DNA from: JBFELO01 sp041552055
GTDB lineage: Bacteria > Acidobacteriota > Thermoanaerobaculia > Thermoanaerobaculales > Sulfomarinibacteraceae
Assembly (NCBI GenBank): GCA_041552055.1
Contig: JBFELO010000007.1
Coordinates: 4,086-68,085, forward strand
DNA length: 64,000 nt
Direction of reading: 5' to 3'
The notes below the pieces were generated by a model, which was not told where the DNA came from, did no database searches, and was given only the letters and a program-made list of their open reading frames with translations. Positions 35,086 to 43,629 of this stretch are shown piece by piece; positions within the stretch are counted from its first letter, which is position 1, and each line of letters begins with the position of its first letter. The translations under genes were made by a program, and so were the position numbers.

Positions 35086-35669
35086 CCGGGGCGCCCGGCA
35101 GCTGGACCGTTGGCGGATCGCTCGTGGTGCTGCTGGTGGCCGCGTGTGGCGTTGCAATCGCTCGGGATCCGATCGATCTCGACGCCTGGCATGCCGAGAA
35201 CGCCGACCCCGCTCCTGAAGAACCTCGGGCAGGGTATTCGCTCGGCGTGTACCCCGGGGTGTCTGGTGTTCTGGGGGCGCCGAACCTGTTCTCCTACCAG
35301 TACGGAGCCTACCTGTCGCTGTCGGACGGGCGCTCCTTCAGCCTATTCGTCGGCTACGGCGAGGAGCGGGGATCGCCCGCAGATTGCGAGATCTACACCG
35401 TTGGCTGGGGTGGTGTGCGGCGGCTGCCGTCGGCGGCACCTCAGCGCGGTTTCCACGGCAAGTTCCTTCGCTACCGACGATGGGATCACCGAGACCATGG
35501 GATCCACCACGGCCTGTCGGTCGGGACGGAGATGGGTGTCGGGATGCTGTCACTGACGTTCGAACTCGGGGCCGCACGTTCTGATCGGAACCACTGGATG
35601 GCGACCGCCCAGGTCGCTCTCAAGGTGGCGCTGCCGGTGTTCATTCCGCTCGGGGGCAACCACACCTGA
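35082..35669 (+). CDS. Small secreted protein, possibly beta-barrel
   Basis: 195 residues from GTG 35082, which overlaps the preceding stop as GTGA (GTG 35079 is an alternative). The signal peptide is VGGSLVVLLVAACGVAIA. The mature part alternates polar and apolar residues in strands (YSLGVYPGVSGVLGAPNLFS, YGAYLSLSDGRSFSLFVGYG, TEMGVGMLSLTFELGAARS, ATAQVALKVALPVFIPLGG), as in small outer-membrane barrels. Not recognised as a named family. Coupling to the phospholipase-D-like gene suggests a joint envelope function. Confidence 0.65.
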   Translation: MTGAPGSWTVGGSLVVLLVAACGVAIARDPIDLDAWHAENADPAPEEPRAGYSLGVYPGVSGVLGAPNLFSYQYGAYLSLSDGRSFSLFVGYGEERGSPADCEIYTVGWGGVRRLPSAAPQRGFHGKFLRYRRWDHRDHGIHHGLSVGTEMGVGMLSLTFELGAARSDRNHWMATAQVALKVALPVFIPLGGNHT

Positions 35670-35709
35670 CGCTTCCGAACTCGGCGAGCTTCGGTGGTAT
35701 CCTCCATCG

Positions 35710-36123
35710 ATGCTCGTGCGTCTGCTGCTGCTCTTCACCCTGGTGCCGCTCGTGGAGCTGTACCTGCTCGTCAAGGTCGGCCAGCACATCGGTGTCGGTG
35801 CGACCGTGGCGATCGTGATCGGAACCGGTGTGATCGGAGCATGGCTGACCCGCTTGCAGGGCCTGCGCGTGCTGCGGGAACTCCGGCAGCGGATCGAGGC
35901 GGGAGAGATGCCGACCGTACCGCTGATTGACGGATTGCTGATCCTCGTCGCCGGCGCAGTGCTGCTCACGCCCGGGTTGATCACGGACGCGTGCGGTTTC
36001 CTCCTGCTGAACCCGCGGTTTCGCGCCGTCGTGCGTCGGGTGATTTCGGACGCGCTACGCAGCAGGTTCCGAGGCGACGGCCCCTTGGTGGTCGACGCTC
36101 AGTGGACGAGAGAGGACGACTGA
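35710..36123 (+). CDS. fxsA: FxsA family membrane protein
   Basis: 137 residues. Three to four transmembrane helices. The family pattern is clear: LVPLVELYLLVKVGQHIGVG near the start, the helix IVIGTGVIGAWLTRLQGLRVL, then EMPTVPLIDGLLILVAGAVLL and TPGLITDACGFLLLNPRFR. FxsA is an inner-membrane protein linked to phage exclusion in E. coli when overexpressed; its normal role is unclear. TATCCT at 35698-35703 lies 6 bases before the ATG and no ribosome site is visible, so this too may be leaderless. Confidence 0.9.
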   Translation: MLVRLLLLFTLVPLVELYLLVKVGQHIGVGATVAIVIGTGVIGAWLTRLQGLRVLRELRQRIEAGEMPTVPLIDGLLILVAGAVLLTPGLITDACGFLLLNPRFRAVVRRVISDALRSRFRGDGPLVVDAQWTREDD

Positions 36124-36216
36124 AAGTCTCGATCGTGCCGCGTCTCCCGAGCGACTTCGGGGGGAGTGTCCGTCGACGTCTCAGTGCCTGATTCCCGATG
36201 CGAAACCGTGCAGGAT

Positions 36217-36252
36217 CTCGGATACGGAAACGGAGACTGATACGGAGGCGGG
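36217..36252. repeat. Hexamer array
   Basis: GATACG GAAACG GAGACT GATACG GAGGCG: 6-base repeats with drift in the gap before the acidic unknown gene. Two TACAAT sequences (36306-36311 and 36314-36319) downstream may be -10 boxes for that gene, but no -35 match was found. Confidence 0.65.
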
Positions 36253-36346
36253 GCGCGTCCCTGGAGATGAGAGAGGGAGTGCTCCAGGACGGCGAACGGT
36301 GGCGGTACAATCTTACAATGGGCCGACAGTAGAAACCGGCGGAGAG

Positions 36347-37486
36347 ATGACGGATCTCGAATCGAACATTCAAGCCTACCGAACGATGGCCGAGGTCCTG
36401 GTCAACCTGCGGAAGATCATCGTGCGAGGCTTGCAGCGGGTCGCCGGCGAGACCTGGTACCTCGACGGTTGCCCGCCCGCCGTGTACGAGCGACTCGTCG
36501 AGCGCAAGGAGACCGAGCTCGCCATTCAGCGGCTCTCGTCGGAGTACGAGGACCTGATCAGTTTCGCGACCTTTGCGGACCTGGCGGAAATCGTCGAGTT
36601 CAACGAAGATCTGGCGCGGCTGCTCCGCAACCTGGCCCCCTCGACCGAGCTCCTGTGCGCGCGCCTGATCGAGCTCGAGGCGCTGCGCTGCAAGCTTTCC
36701 CAGGGACGCGACTTGAGCGTCGAGGAAATCACCGTCATCACCAACTACAGCACCAATCTCGTGGCGACGCTCGCCGGCGCCCGGCGTCGGACGGCGCCGG
36801 CGCGGGAAGCGGTTGCTCCCTCGGCTGGGCCTCCGGTCTCGGAGGAAGCCGAGGCGCCCTCTGCCGAGGAGGTTCAACCCGACGACGAGTCGGTGGAGGA
36901 GCTCAGAATTCGGGACGAATCTACCGTGGCTGTGCCGATCGTCGCGGAGGAGAACGCGCGGGAGGAGCCGGCTCCCGTAATCGAGGAAGAGCCCGGACCA
37001 TCGCTCGTCGCGAAGGCAGAAGAGGACCGCCGGGTTCTCGCAGTCGAGGAGGAGGTATCGGCGGCGGAAGCGGCGACACAAGAGCAGGAGCCCGACGAAG
37101 AGCCGGCTCCGCCGATTATGACGGCTCACGCCGAATTCGAGGCCATTGCGGACGACATCGAGAACGCACTCGCCGATGGCGAGGCGCGAGACGTGTTGCG
37201 AGTTCTTCGGCGGGAGGTGATCGCCGTCGCAGAGGCGGTCTATCGGTTGGATGATGAGATCGTGCCGCCCGGATGGCAGCGGATCCGCACGAACGGATGG
37301 TTCAACGAACGGAGCGAGGAGTTTGGACTCGAACCGCTCGCCGAGTTCCACGGTCTGGTCGAGGAGTACCAGGTCGGGCGAGCCGAAGGGCTCGACCAGG
37401 ACCAGCTGCGCGGCATGCTCTCGAGCCGGAAGTTCTCTCGATTGCTGCTGACCCTGCGGGAGATGTTCCTCCGCAACGGTGTGTGA
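36347..37486 (+). CDS. Acidic two-domain protein of unknown function
   Basis: 379 residues from ATG 36347 (GGAGAG ribosome site). Residues ~1-145 are all-helical (SNIQAYRTMAEVLVNLRKII, LAEIVEFNEDLARLLRNLAP). Residues ~150-255 are a Glu/Pro/Ala-rich linker that looks disordered. Residues ~260-379 are again helical (EFEAIADDIENALADGEARD, MLSSRKFSRLLLTLREMFLR). There is no signal peptide, so it is probably cytoplasmic. The shape suggests a scaffold or adaptor. Not recognised. Confidence 0.65.
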   Translation: MTDLESNIQAYRTMAEVLVNLRKIIVRGLQRVAGETWYLDGCPPAVYERLVERKETELAIQRLSSEYEDLISFATFADLAEIVEFNEDLARLLRNLAPSTELLCARLIELEALRCKLSQGRDLSVEEITVITNYSTNLVATLAGARRRTAPAREAVAPSAGPPVSEEAEAPSAEEVQPDDESVEELRIRDESTVAVPIVAEENAREEPAPVIEEEPGPSLVAKAEEDRRVLAVEEEVSAAEAATQEQEPDEEPAPPIMTAHAEFEAIADDIENALADGEARDVLRVLRREVIAVAEAVYRLDDEIVPPGWQRIRTNGWFNERSEEFGLEPLAEFHGLVEEYQVGRAEGLDQDQLRGMLSSRKFSRLLLTLREMFLRNGV

Positions 37487-37596
37487 CGCTGCTTCGGCTC
37501 AGCCCTCAGTTCCGACCCTGAAAGAAGCGATCAAACTGACGCCGAAGCGCATTCCACGGCCTGCGTGAGCCATCGCAGTCGGAAGTGTGAAGGCCC

Positions 37597-37686
37597 CCAT
37601 ATCCGTCTCCGTATCCGGGCCCGTGTGGTCGATAGGAATACGTGAGGTTTGGGAGACGATGACGGACGCGGACGCGGACGCGGGAA
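37597..37686. repeat. Hexamer array pair in inverted arms
   Basis: 37597-37626 reads CCATAT CCGTCT CCGTAT CCGGGC CCGTGT; 37651-37686 reads GACGAT GACGGA CGCGGA CGCGGA CGCGGG. The arms are hexamer repeats of complementary type about 25 bases apart, in the gap before the citrate synthase pair. Confidence 0.7.
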
Positions 37687-37715
37687 GCACCGGCGACTGC
37701 CCGATGTGAATCGCC

Positions 37716-38837
37716 TCAGCCGACGTACACCGCGCCGGGGGACATCATCTTGCCGTCCGGAAGGTACTCCAGACAGTGCGCCATCCAGCCGGTCTGGATT
37801 GCCAGGCTGAACGGGATCGGGAATGCGCTCGGTGGCAGACCGATCGGGTGGTAGACCAGACCGGTGATGCTGTCGACGTTGGCGTGCACACCCTTCGGGC
37901 CCAGCGCGGACTCGACTTCATCGCGAAGCGCGAGGTAGCTGTGCCACAGGTCTTCCCGATAGTGCGATGCGAGCAGCGCCCGAGCATGCGGTTCGAGCAC
38001 GCGCACCCGCGGATCCGGACACTTGTAGACACGGTGGCCGAAACCGGGGAAGCGGTGGCCTCTCGCGACCGCCTCGCGTGCCCAAATTCGTGCGTGGTCC
38101 GGTCCGTCGAGACCCGCGAGCATCTGGAACGCCAGCTGGTTGGCGCCGCCGTGGCGCTCTCCTGACAGCGCGCCCATGCCGGCGAGGACCGCCGAGCCGA
38201 GATCCGCTCCGGTGGAGATCACCACCAGTGCCGCGAACGCCGCGGCGTGGAGGCCGTGTTCCGCCTGGACGATCAGGCTGGCATCGAACGCCCGCTCCTC
38301 TTCTGGCGATGGGCGGCTGCCCAGCACCTGGAAGAGGAAGTTGGCGGCAAAGCCGAGGCCGTGGTCGGGCGGCACCGGTTCGAGCCCCTGGAGGTGGCGG
38401 ATCGCCGCCGCGGCCAGTGCGGCTGTCCAGCTGAGGATGCGCGCCGGCCGCCGCCATTGGGCATCCATCTCGTTGTTCTCCGGCTCGGGAATGTGGCAGG
38501 CGGCGACCGTGAGCATGGTCCGGTACTGTGTCATGGGGTGGGAGCGAGTCGGGACCCGGCGCAGCGCGTCGAAGGCGGCCTGTGGCGGTTGACGCCACCT
38601 GATCTGTTCCCGCCGCCATTCCTCGAGCTGGCTCGCGTCCGGCAGATCGCCGAACAGGACGAGATAGGTCACTTCCTCGAAGGTGACCCGAGCTGCAAGC
38701 TCTTCGACATCGTAGCCCCGGTATGCCAGGCGGCCACGGTTGCCGTCGATGGTGCTGATCGCCGTGTCACCCACCACGAGACTCTCGAGCCCCCTGCCGT
38801 AGGTCTGCCGGGCGTCAACCGGTGCCGAGCCGATCAC
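37716..38837 (-). CDS. Citrate synthase family protein, catalytic-residue subunit
   Basis: 373 residues from GTG 38837, which overlaps the upstream paralog's stop as GTGA and has GGAGGA before it. It keeps the citrate-synthase His in SGERHGGANQ, the second His in FPGFGHRVYKCPDPR and the Asp in HANVDSITG, i.e. all three acid/base residues that join acetyl-CoA and oxaloacetate. It lacks the Arg residues normally in the C-terminal blocks: the usual A-R-T-A-G is SLAIQTGWMAH and the usual R-P-R-x-x-Y-x-G is MMSPGAVYVG. These Arg bind citrate carboxylates, one of them across the dimer. See the adjacent paralog for the complementary pattern. Confidence 0.85.
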   Translation of the reverse strand: MIGSAPVDARQTYGRGLESLVVGDTAISTIDGNRGRLAYRGYDVEELAARVTFEEVTYLVLFGDLPDASQLEEWRREQIRWRQPPQAAFDALRRVPTRSHPMTQYRTMLTVAACHIPEPENNEMDAQWRRPARILSWTAALAAAAIRHLQGLEPVPPDHGLGFAANFLFQVLGSRPSPEEERAFDASLIVQAEHGLHAAAFAALVVISTGADLGSAVLAGMGALSGERHGGANQLAFQMLAGLDGPDHARIWAREAVARGHRFPGFGHRVYKCPDPRVRVLEPHARALLASHYREDLWHSYLALRDEVESALGPKGVHANVDSITGLVYHPIGLPPSAFPIPFSLAIQTGWMAHCLEYLPDGKMMSPGAVYVG

Positions 38838-40099
38838 GGCTGTCCTCCACGGTCGATCGAACGCGGGGCGGCTCCAACGTACCGGCTGAGCGGGCGGTAG
38901 AGGCGGATGCCGTCCAGCCCCTCTCGAACCAGCGCCACCAGCCCGGCCATGCGGGCGATGGCGATCAGGCACGGCGCGAGTGGCGGATCGGCGCCGAGCA
39001 GGTGGAAGAGCAGTGCGCCGTAGAAGTTGACGTTGATGTGGACGCCCCTCGGAGCGAGCTCACGGGTGGCAGCTTGTTCGATCGTGCGCGCGATCTCGAA
39101 CAGCTCGCCGCGGCCCTTTCGACTGGCGAGTGAAGCAGCGGTCTGACGCAGGATCACGACCCGTGGGTCCGGCATCCGGTAGTCGGGGTGACCGAAGCCG
39201 GCGATCGAGCTCCCGCTGGCGAGTTTCTCGCGGACCCACTTCTCCGCTTCGCCGGGATCGGATCGATCGAGCAGCTGGTCGAGAACGGCCTCGCCGGCGC
39301 CGCCCTGCCTCCATCCCCGGAGCGCCGACAGGCCCGCCACGACGTTGGTGTATGGATCGGCGAGGCACGACGCGACCACCATCGACGTGAAGGTTGGCGC
39401 GTCGAGGCCGTGGGCGGCGTACAGGACCCACAGCAGGTCGAGGGTCCGGATGTCGTCCCGCTCGGGGGTGCAGCCGCTGATGGCGCACAGGAGCTCTTCG
39501 GCGAGAGAACCTTCACTCTCGCAACCACCGGCCGCCGCGGCTCCCCTTCGGTGACGCACGATCTCGCCGACCAGAGCCGCCACCTGTCCGACGATTCGAA
39601 GCTCGCGCCAGTGTCGGTCGCCGGAAATGTCGTCGTCCACCGACAGCTCGTGGCACCCGAGCGCCGAGATCCCGGCACGCAGTGATCGGGTCGGGTGTGT
39701 CGTCGGGTCCAGGTCGCGCACCAGCGCGACGACATCCGGGGGAAGTCGCCGGCTCGACCTCAGATTGTGGCGAAATCGTTCCCAAGATTGGCTGTCCTCC
39801 TCGCTCGCCATTCCGGTGATGAGCAGGAACGCGACCCGCTCGAAATCGGGCGCCGCCGCCAGCGATGCGACCGGAACTCCGCGATAGGCGAGGCGGCCGC
39901 TCGATGGGTCGAGCCACATGACTCGGGTTCCGGTCGCGATGACGCCGGCCAGGCCTGGGCCCACGTCGGTGGTTACCGGCCAGTCGAGAGAGTCGGCCCG
40001 CCAGTCGAAGCCCGGGCTGAGGGTGGGGAAGACACGATCTGGCACCTGAAGGAGAATACAGCGGAATCGCGGAGCATTCCGGCAGCCGTGACAGATCAT
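38834..40099 (-). CDS. Citrate synthase family paralog lacking catalytic His and Asp
   Basis: 421 residues from ATG 40099; GTG 40045 (VPDRVFPTLSPG) is a good alternative that would give a more typical N-terminus. The fold is clearly citrate synthase (GLAGVIATGTRVMWLDPSSG, LAYRGVPVASL). The first catalytic His is Gln (ALRGWRQGGAGEAV) and the catalytic Asp is Asn (HINVNFYGALLF); the middle His remains (GFGHPDYRMPDPR). Unlike its neighbour it keeps the C-terminal Arg residues (IAIARMAGL, LYRPLSRYVG). On its own it should be inactive. The GTGA overlap with the paralog favours a 1:1 complex (inference). Confidence 0.82.
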   Translation of the reverse strand: MICHGCRNAPRFRCILLQVPDRVFPTLSPGFDWRADSLDWPVTTDVGPGLAGVIATGTRVMWLDPSSGRLAYRGVPVASLAAAPDFERVAFLLITGMASEEDSQSWERFRHNLRSSRRLPPDVVALVRDLDPTTHPTRSLRAGISALGCHELSVDDDISGDRHWRELRIVGQVAALVGEIVRHRRGAAAAGGCESEGSLAEELLCAISGCTPERDDIRTLDLLWVLYAAHGLDAPTFTSMVVASCLADPYTNVVAGLSALRGWRQGGAGEAVLDQLLDRSDPGEAEKWVREKLASGSSIAGFGHPDYRMPDPRVVILRQTAASLASRKGRGELFEIARTIEQAATRELAPRGVHINVNFYGALLFHLLGADPPLAPCLIAIARMAGLVALVREGLDGIRLYRPLSRYVGAAPRSIDRGGQP

Positions 40100-40152
40100 C
40101 CTTCACTTTTGCGGGCCACGCCTATCCCCGTGAGTCAGGTTGGACGTCGTGT

Positions 40153-40279
40153 CGTTCCCCTTCCCGTTTCCTGAACACCCGTGCTTTCGTATCTTTCTTC
40201 GGTTCGACGAAAACACAGTGACTTCTTTGATCCAATCGGTAGATTGACTCGGGAACGAGAAGGGGAACGGAAACGGTGG
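40153..40279. repeat. Hexamer-type inverted arms around a 77-base spacer
   Basis: 40153-40173 (GTTCCC CTTCCC GTTTCC) faces 40251-40279 (GGGAAC GAGAAG GGGAAC GGAAAC). The arms pair well overall. The spacer between them is more AT-rich than the surroundings and has no gene. Confidence 0.65.
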
Positions 40280-40340
40280 ACACGTGAGCTCTGAAAGGGA
40301 GCACGATACGCGGTAGGAGTCACGCTGTGCCCCGGAAAGA

Positions 40341-40370
40341 CGAACGGGCGAGGCCATCCTCGCCCGTTCG
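40341..40370 (-). terminator. Terminator of the PA/PKD gene
   Basis: A perfect 13-bp stem (40341-40353 with 40358-40370; CGAACGGGCGAGG) with loop CCAT lies 20 bases past the stop at 40390. On the minus strand it is followed by GTCTTTCC, a weak T-tract. Because the palindrome is symmetric it could also act on the other strand. Confidence 0.7.
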
Positions 40371-40389
40371 AGTTCCGTACCGGGATGGT

Positions 40390-42384
40390 CTACTGCGGCA
40401 GAATCGTCGTCGGATCGCTGGTCACGCCGTCGAGGACCGAGCCGTAGCAGAAGAATCTCGCACCGGGGGTGCTGGAGCGGACATCCACGAAGCCCACGTC
40501 CACCGGTTGGTAGTCCAGGAAGATCCGACTGAACTGGTTGTTCGACCACGGCTGGAGATCCATGTTGCGGACCTCGAGCGAGGTCCCGTCGGCGGCAAAC
40601 AGCTCGAGTCGGATCCGGATGGTCACGTTGACCCCGTTCTGGCAACCCACGTTGGCGCGGAAATTGTCGTTCTCGCTCATGAACATGATCCGCCGGGTCA
40701 CGCCTTCGGGTGTCATGTCGGCCACGGCGACGCCGGGGATGCTCTGACCGAAGGTCCCGCCGACCTCCTCCCCGGGCCTGTTGAAGGTCCGGCTCATCAG
40801 CAACGCGTCGGCGCTGTCGGCGACCACGCCGATGGCGCCGAGCGCTTCTTCGAGACCGAACAGGCTGCTGACCGCGTTTTCGTATCGCGCACTCATGTTG
40901 GGTTCGAGGCGGAACGCCGAGGAGGTCAGGAAGGACGAGTTGTCCTCGCCGCGGGGGAGCCATACGAACTGGTAGTTCATGGCGGTCGTGCCGACGTTGT
41001 TGATCTCCACGTCGGTCTCGAAGAACGCGCCGGCCGCACCTCCCGCGAAGGCTGCGGCCGGGATGAAGTACTGATCCGTGATCGGGATCAGTTCTGCCAC
41101 CCTCACGTCGACGGTCGTGCTCCCGGAACCGAACTCGTTGGTGGCGGTGAGCGTCACCGAGTAGACGCCGGCATCGGCGAATGTATAGCTGGGATTCTGC
41201 TCGTCGCTCGTCCCGACGCCGTCGCCGAAGTCCCATGCCCACTCGGTGGGATCGTTGGCCGAGACATCGGTGAACTGGACGGCCTGACCCTTCCCGGGCG
41301 CCGCCGGACTGTAGGTGAACGCCGCCTCCGGCGGCTCGTCGGTGATGTAGTCCACGACGGTCACAACGGCGTCCGAGTCGTTGGAACTGTCTGGATCTGT
41401 GTCCGGGCTCGCCGCCGTCAGGAAGGCGGTGGAGACCATCAACAGGTCCTCGCTCTCCATGCCACCGAGCGATGCGGTGATCGACCCCTCCGAGTCGAGC
41501 TCGGTGATCAGGTCTTCACCGTCCTCGTAACTGATCATGATCACCGGGATGGTGACCAGGGACCCCTCGTCTCCGCCTCCCATCCCGAGGCTGTGGATGT
41601 TCTGTCCAGGGTTGCTGTTGACGATCACGACCCCCGACGCGCCGGCGTTCTCGGCGAAAAGCGCCTTGACGCCGAAGCCACACCCGCCCCGCCTGACCAG
41701 CGCGATGTTGCCGGCCGTGAACCCGTCCAGGGTATGGCATCCCATGTCGGAAGTATCGCCCTCGTCCGGAGTCGGGTCGTTGACGATCTCGAGCTCGGCG
41801 TTGGCAGGCGACATCGTGGAGAGCGGGCCGCCGAAACAGGTTGGTGGGGGGCCGCAGCTGTCGCACACCCCGTAGGTGTATTCGTAGATCCCAGCGAGTG
41901 ACGGCGGCGAGTGAAGGACGAACGCGCCGACCGTCGGAAGCTCGGCCGGCAGGGGGATTTCGATCGAGAACTGGTTGTTGGTGTTCGCCGGCATGGCCGG
42001 CGCTTCGCTGCCGTTCTGGACGACGTTGACCAGCATGTGGTCGCAGGAGAACTCGTCCATCGCGACCGTCACCTGATTTCCGCCCGTGTCGCTGAAGGAG
42101 CCCTCGACGTCGCCGATTTCTTCCGGCGACCAGTCGAGGAAGAGCCCCGAGGGCAGGCAGAGCCGGAGGCGTGCGTCGATGGCGTCGGTCGCACTGTTGT
42201 TGGTGTACGCGACGGTGTACTCGGCGGTCTGTCCCGGGTCGGCGATGGCCGGCGAGCTGACGATCGCGGTCTCGAGGTCGACCTCCGCCGCCAGGAGGAC
42301 CGTCGGGCAGGTCAGCGCGACAACGAGAACGATGAGCATTGATGCGCGCAAGTTGGAGCAGGTGTGGCGACTCATCCGATTCAT
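40390..42384 (-). CDS. Secreted multidomain protein with PA and PKD domains
   Basis: 664 residues. The signal peptide is LIVLVVALTCPTVLLAAE. Domains in order: a DUF11-like beta-sandwich (~35-150, TAEYTVAYTNNSATDAIDAR); a protease-associated (PA) domain (~170-300, GNIALVRRGGCGFGVKALFA, NAGASGVVIVNSNPG); a PKD domain (~350-430, AAFTYSPAAPGKGQAVQFTD, WAWDFGDGVGTSDEQNPSYT); and a C-terminal beta domain (~435-664) with FIPAAAFAGGAAGAFFETDV and FNRPGEEVGGTFGQSIPG. No protease domain is present, so it is an adhesion or binding protein, or an accessory to secreted enzymes. Confidence 0.8.
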   Translation of the reverse strand: MNRMSRHTCSNLRASMLIVLVVALTCPTVLLAAEVDLETAIVSSPAIADPGQTAEYTVAYTNNSATDAIDARLRLCLPSGLFLDWSPEEIGDVEGSFSDTGGNQVTVAMDEFSCDHMLVNVVQNGSEAPAMPANTNNQFSIEIPLPAELPTVGAFVLHSPPSLAGIYEYTYGVCDSCGPPPTCFGGPLSTMSPANAELEIVNDPTPDEGDTSDMGCHTLDGFTAGNIALVRRGGCGFGVKALFAENAGASGVVIVNSNPGQNIHSLGMGGGDEGSLVTIPVIMISYEDGEDLITELDSEGSITASLGGMESEDLLMVSTAFLTAASPDTDPDSSNDSDAVVTVVDYITDEPPEAAFTYSPAAPGKGQAVQFTDVSANDPTEWAWDFGDGVGTSDEQNPSYTFADAGVYSVTLTATNEFGSGSTTVDVRVAELIPITDQYFIPAAAFAGGAAGAFFETDVEINNVGTTAMNYQFVWLPRGEDNSSFLTSSAFRLEPNMSARYENAVSSLFGLEEALGAIGVVADSADALLMSRTFNRPGEEVGGTFGQSIPGVAVADMTPEGVTRRIMFMSENDNFRANVGCQNGVNVTIRIRLELFAADGTSLEVRNMDLQPWSNNQFSRIFLDYQPVDVGFVDVRSSTPGARFFCYGSVLDGVTSDPTTILPQ

Positions 42385-42607
42385 GATTCCTCCCGAGGTT
42401 CTCGTGGTTGGGCACCGTGGACCAGACCCTGGCGGAACCGGTCGCCGGCCGATGCTAGCACTCCGCGCACGCGGTCGGCATCCACCGCTGAACAGGCCGA
42501 CGCGCGATTGTGACTGAAGTCACCCTTGGGTGCAAGCAAAGAGGAATGGGCGAAATCCTCGCGGTTGGCAGAGGCTTCGAGATTGCAGAGATGACCGAGC
42601 TGCGATT

Positions 42608-42624
42608 GGGGCCGAACCGGCCCC
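42608..42624 (-). terminator. Hairpin after the zinc-ribbon gene
   Basis: GGGGCCG / CGGCCCC with a 3-base loop lies 15 bases past the stop at 42639 on the minus strand. No T-run follows, so termination may be weak or factor-dependent. Confidence 0.4.
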
Positions 42625-42638
42625 GATCCTCAGACCTT

Positions 42639-42833
42639 TCACGTCACTCCGGTGCTGCATCCGGCCTGGCTGACCGGAGCACCGCTCGAGCCGCTGGCGA
42701 AACAGGACAGCAACCGCTCGACGTGATCTCCGCTGCACTTCGGGCATGTGACTCCCTCGCTGGCGGCACCTATCCGTTGCAGGAGCTGGAAGGTGTGGTC
42801 GCAGTCGAGGCAGCGATACTCGTATATCGGCAT
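42639..42833 (-). CDS. FmdB-family zinc-ribbon protein
   Basis: 64 residues from ATG 42833. It opens MPIYEYRCLDCDHTFQLLQR and continues TCPKCSGDHVERLLSCFASG. Two CxxC pairs (CLDC, CPKC) form the zinc ribbon of the FmdB/CxxC_CxxC_SSSS family, whose role is generally thought to be regulatory or metal-related. The tail (SSGAPVSQAGCSTGVT) is short and flexible. It starts 22 bases after the ArsR-type gene stop, so the two form an operon. Confidence 0.85.
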   Translation of the reverse strand: MPIYEYRCLDCDHTFQLLQRIGAASEGVTCPKCSGDHVERLLSCFASGSSGAPVSQAGCSTGVT

Positions 42834-42855
42834 CACATCCTCCGAAGGTGGGGGG

Positions 42856-43215
42856 TCAGCGCTTGACCGTTTCGGCTTCTTCGATCTGCTTTCGGCCGTC
42901 GATGATGGTCTTGTGCTCGCGGTCGATGCGGAGCTCGAGCGAGTCACACACATTGCGGCAGATGGTGAAGACTCCCTCGTCGGTGATGTGGTAGAACACG
43001 TTGAGGCCGTCGCGTCGACTGTCGACCAGCCCGGCCCTCTTGAGGACCGACAGGTGCTTGGACACGTTGGCCTGGCTGCCGCCGACCACCTCCAGGATGT
43101 CGGAGACGCAGCGCTCGCCTTGATTGAGGCAGTGCAGGATCTTGAGCCTGGTCGGGTCGGCCATGGCCTTCAAGACCTCTGCGATGCGATGCAACAGTTC
43201 GTCAGAAGCGATCAC
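42856..43215 (-). CDS. ArsR-family winged-helix repressor
   Basis: 119 residues from GTG 43215 (AAGGGGG ribosome site). It has the ArsR/SmtB fold: LKAMADPTRLKILHCLNQGE, then RCVSDILEVVGGSQANVSKHLSVLKRAGLV (recognition helix QANVSKHLSVL) and the wing DSRRDGLNVFYHI. The sequence GERCVSDI has a single Cys where ArsR sensors have ELCVCDL, so metal sensing by that site is incomplete. Other Cys lie at LHCLNQ and RNVCDS. It probably represses its own operon with the FmdB-like gene. Effector unknown. Confidence 0.9.
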   Translation of the reverse strand: MIASDELLHRIAEVLKAMADPTRLKILHCLNQGERCVSDILEVVGGSQANVSKHLSVLKRAGLVDSRRDGLNVFYHITDEGVFTICRNVCDSLELRIDREHKTIIDGRKQIEEAETVKR

Positions 43216-43260
43216 ACAACCCCCTTCATGAAGAAAAGAGCAACCTCATCGTCACTTAGG

Positions 43261-43289
43261 AATATAATCGTTTGGCCCCGATTCGTCAA
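43261..43289 (-). promoter_or_regulatory. Promoter of the ArsR-zinc-ribbon operon
   Basis: Minus strand: TTGACG (43289-43284), 17-base spacer, TATATT (43266-43261). The start is predicted near 43254, about 40 bases upstream of GTG 43215. No clear palindromic operator was found in the leader. Confidence 0.7.
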
Positions 43290-43386
43290 CGTGGTCGCAG
43301 TTTCGCACCGGTCATTTTTCACGCAGTGCCCTCAAAACGAGCCGAGCTTGACCCAACTCGGACACGGCGCGACAATACACCCCCAC

Positions 43387-43472
43387 GCCGGAGTGGCGGA
43401 ATGGCAGACGCAGCGGACTCAAAATCCGCCGAGGGCAACCTCGTAAGGGTTCGAATCCCTTCTCCGGCACCA
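43387..43472 (+). tRNA. tRNA-Leu (CAA)
   Basis: A full class II cloverleaf. The acceptor stem GCCGGAG pairs with CTCCGGC, the anticodon stem GCGGA/TCCGC encloses loop CTCAAAA giving anticodon CAA (Leu, UUG codon), the long variable arm is CGAGGGCAACCTCG, the T arm holds GGTTCGAATCC, and a genomically encoded CCA ends at 43472. Its last 21 bases recur exactly at 43609-43629. Confidence 0.95.
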
Positions 43473-43629
43473 CATGTGGGTTTACGTCGTCCCCCGCCCA
43501 CCCAACCTACGACGCGACTCCCCGCCGCCAGCGAGTGACCGTAGGCCGTCCCCCGCCCTCGTCTCGACCCCCCCGGCCACGGCCACCAGTCGCTGCCGAC
43601 GGGGAGTGCGAATCCCTTCTCCGGCACCA
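43452..43629. repeat. Exact 21-bp direct repeat of the tRNA-Leu 3' end (att-like scar)
   Basis: 43452-43472 (T-loop to CCA of tRNA-Leu) is repeated without mismatch at 43609-43629. Duplication of a tRNA 3' end is the usual mark left by tRNA-targeting integrases (attL/attR). Only 136 bases lie between the copies and no integrase is present, so if this is an integration site the element has been lost or was very small. Confidence 0.6.

Noticed and set aside
33418..35157. Long minus-strand open frame upstream of the secreted unknown gene (adds ~580 residues)
   Set aside because: It is antisense to the phospholipase-D-like gene, is rich in His/Arg/Pro without domain character, and a good promoter, ribosome site and signal peptide support the start at 33417.
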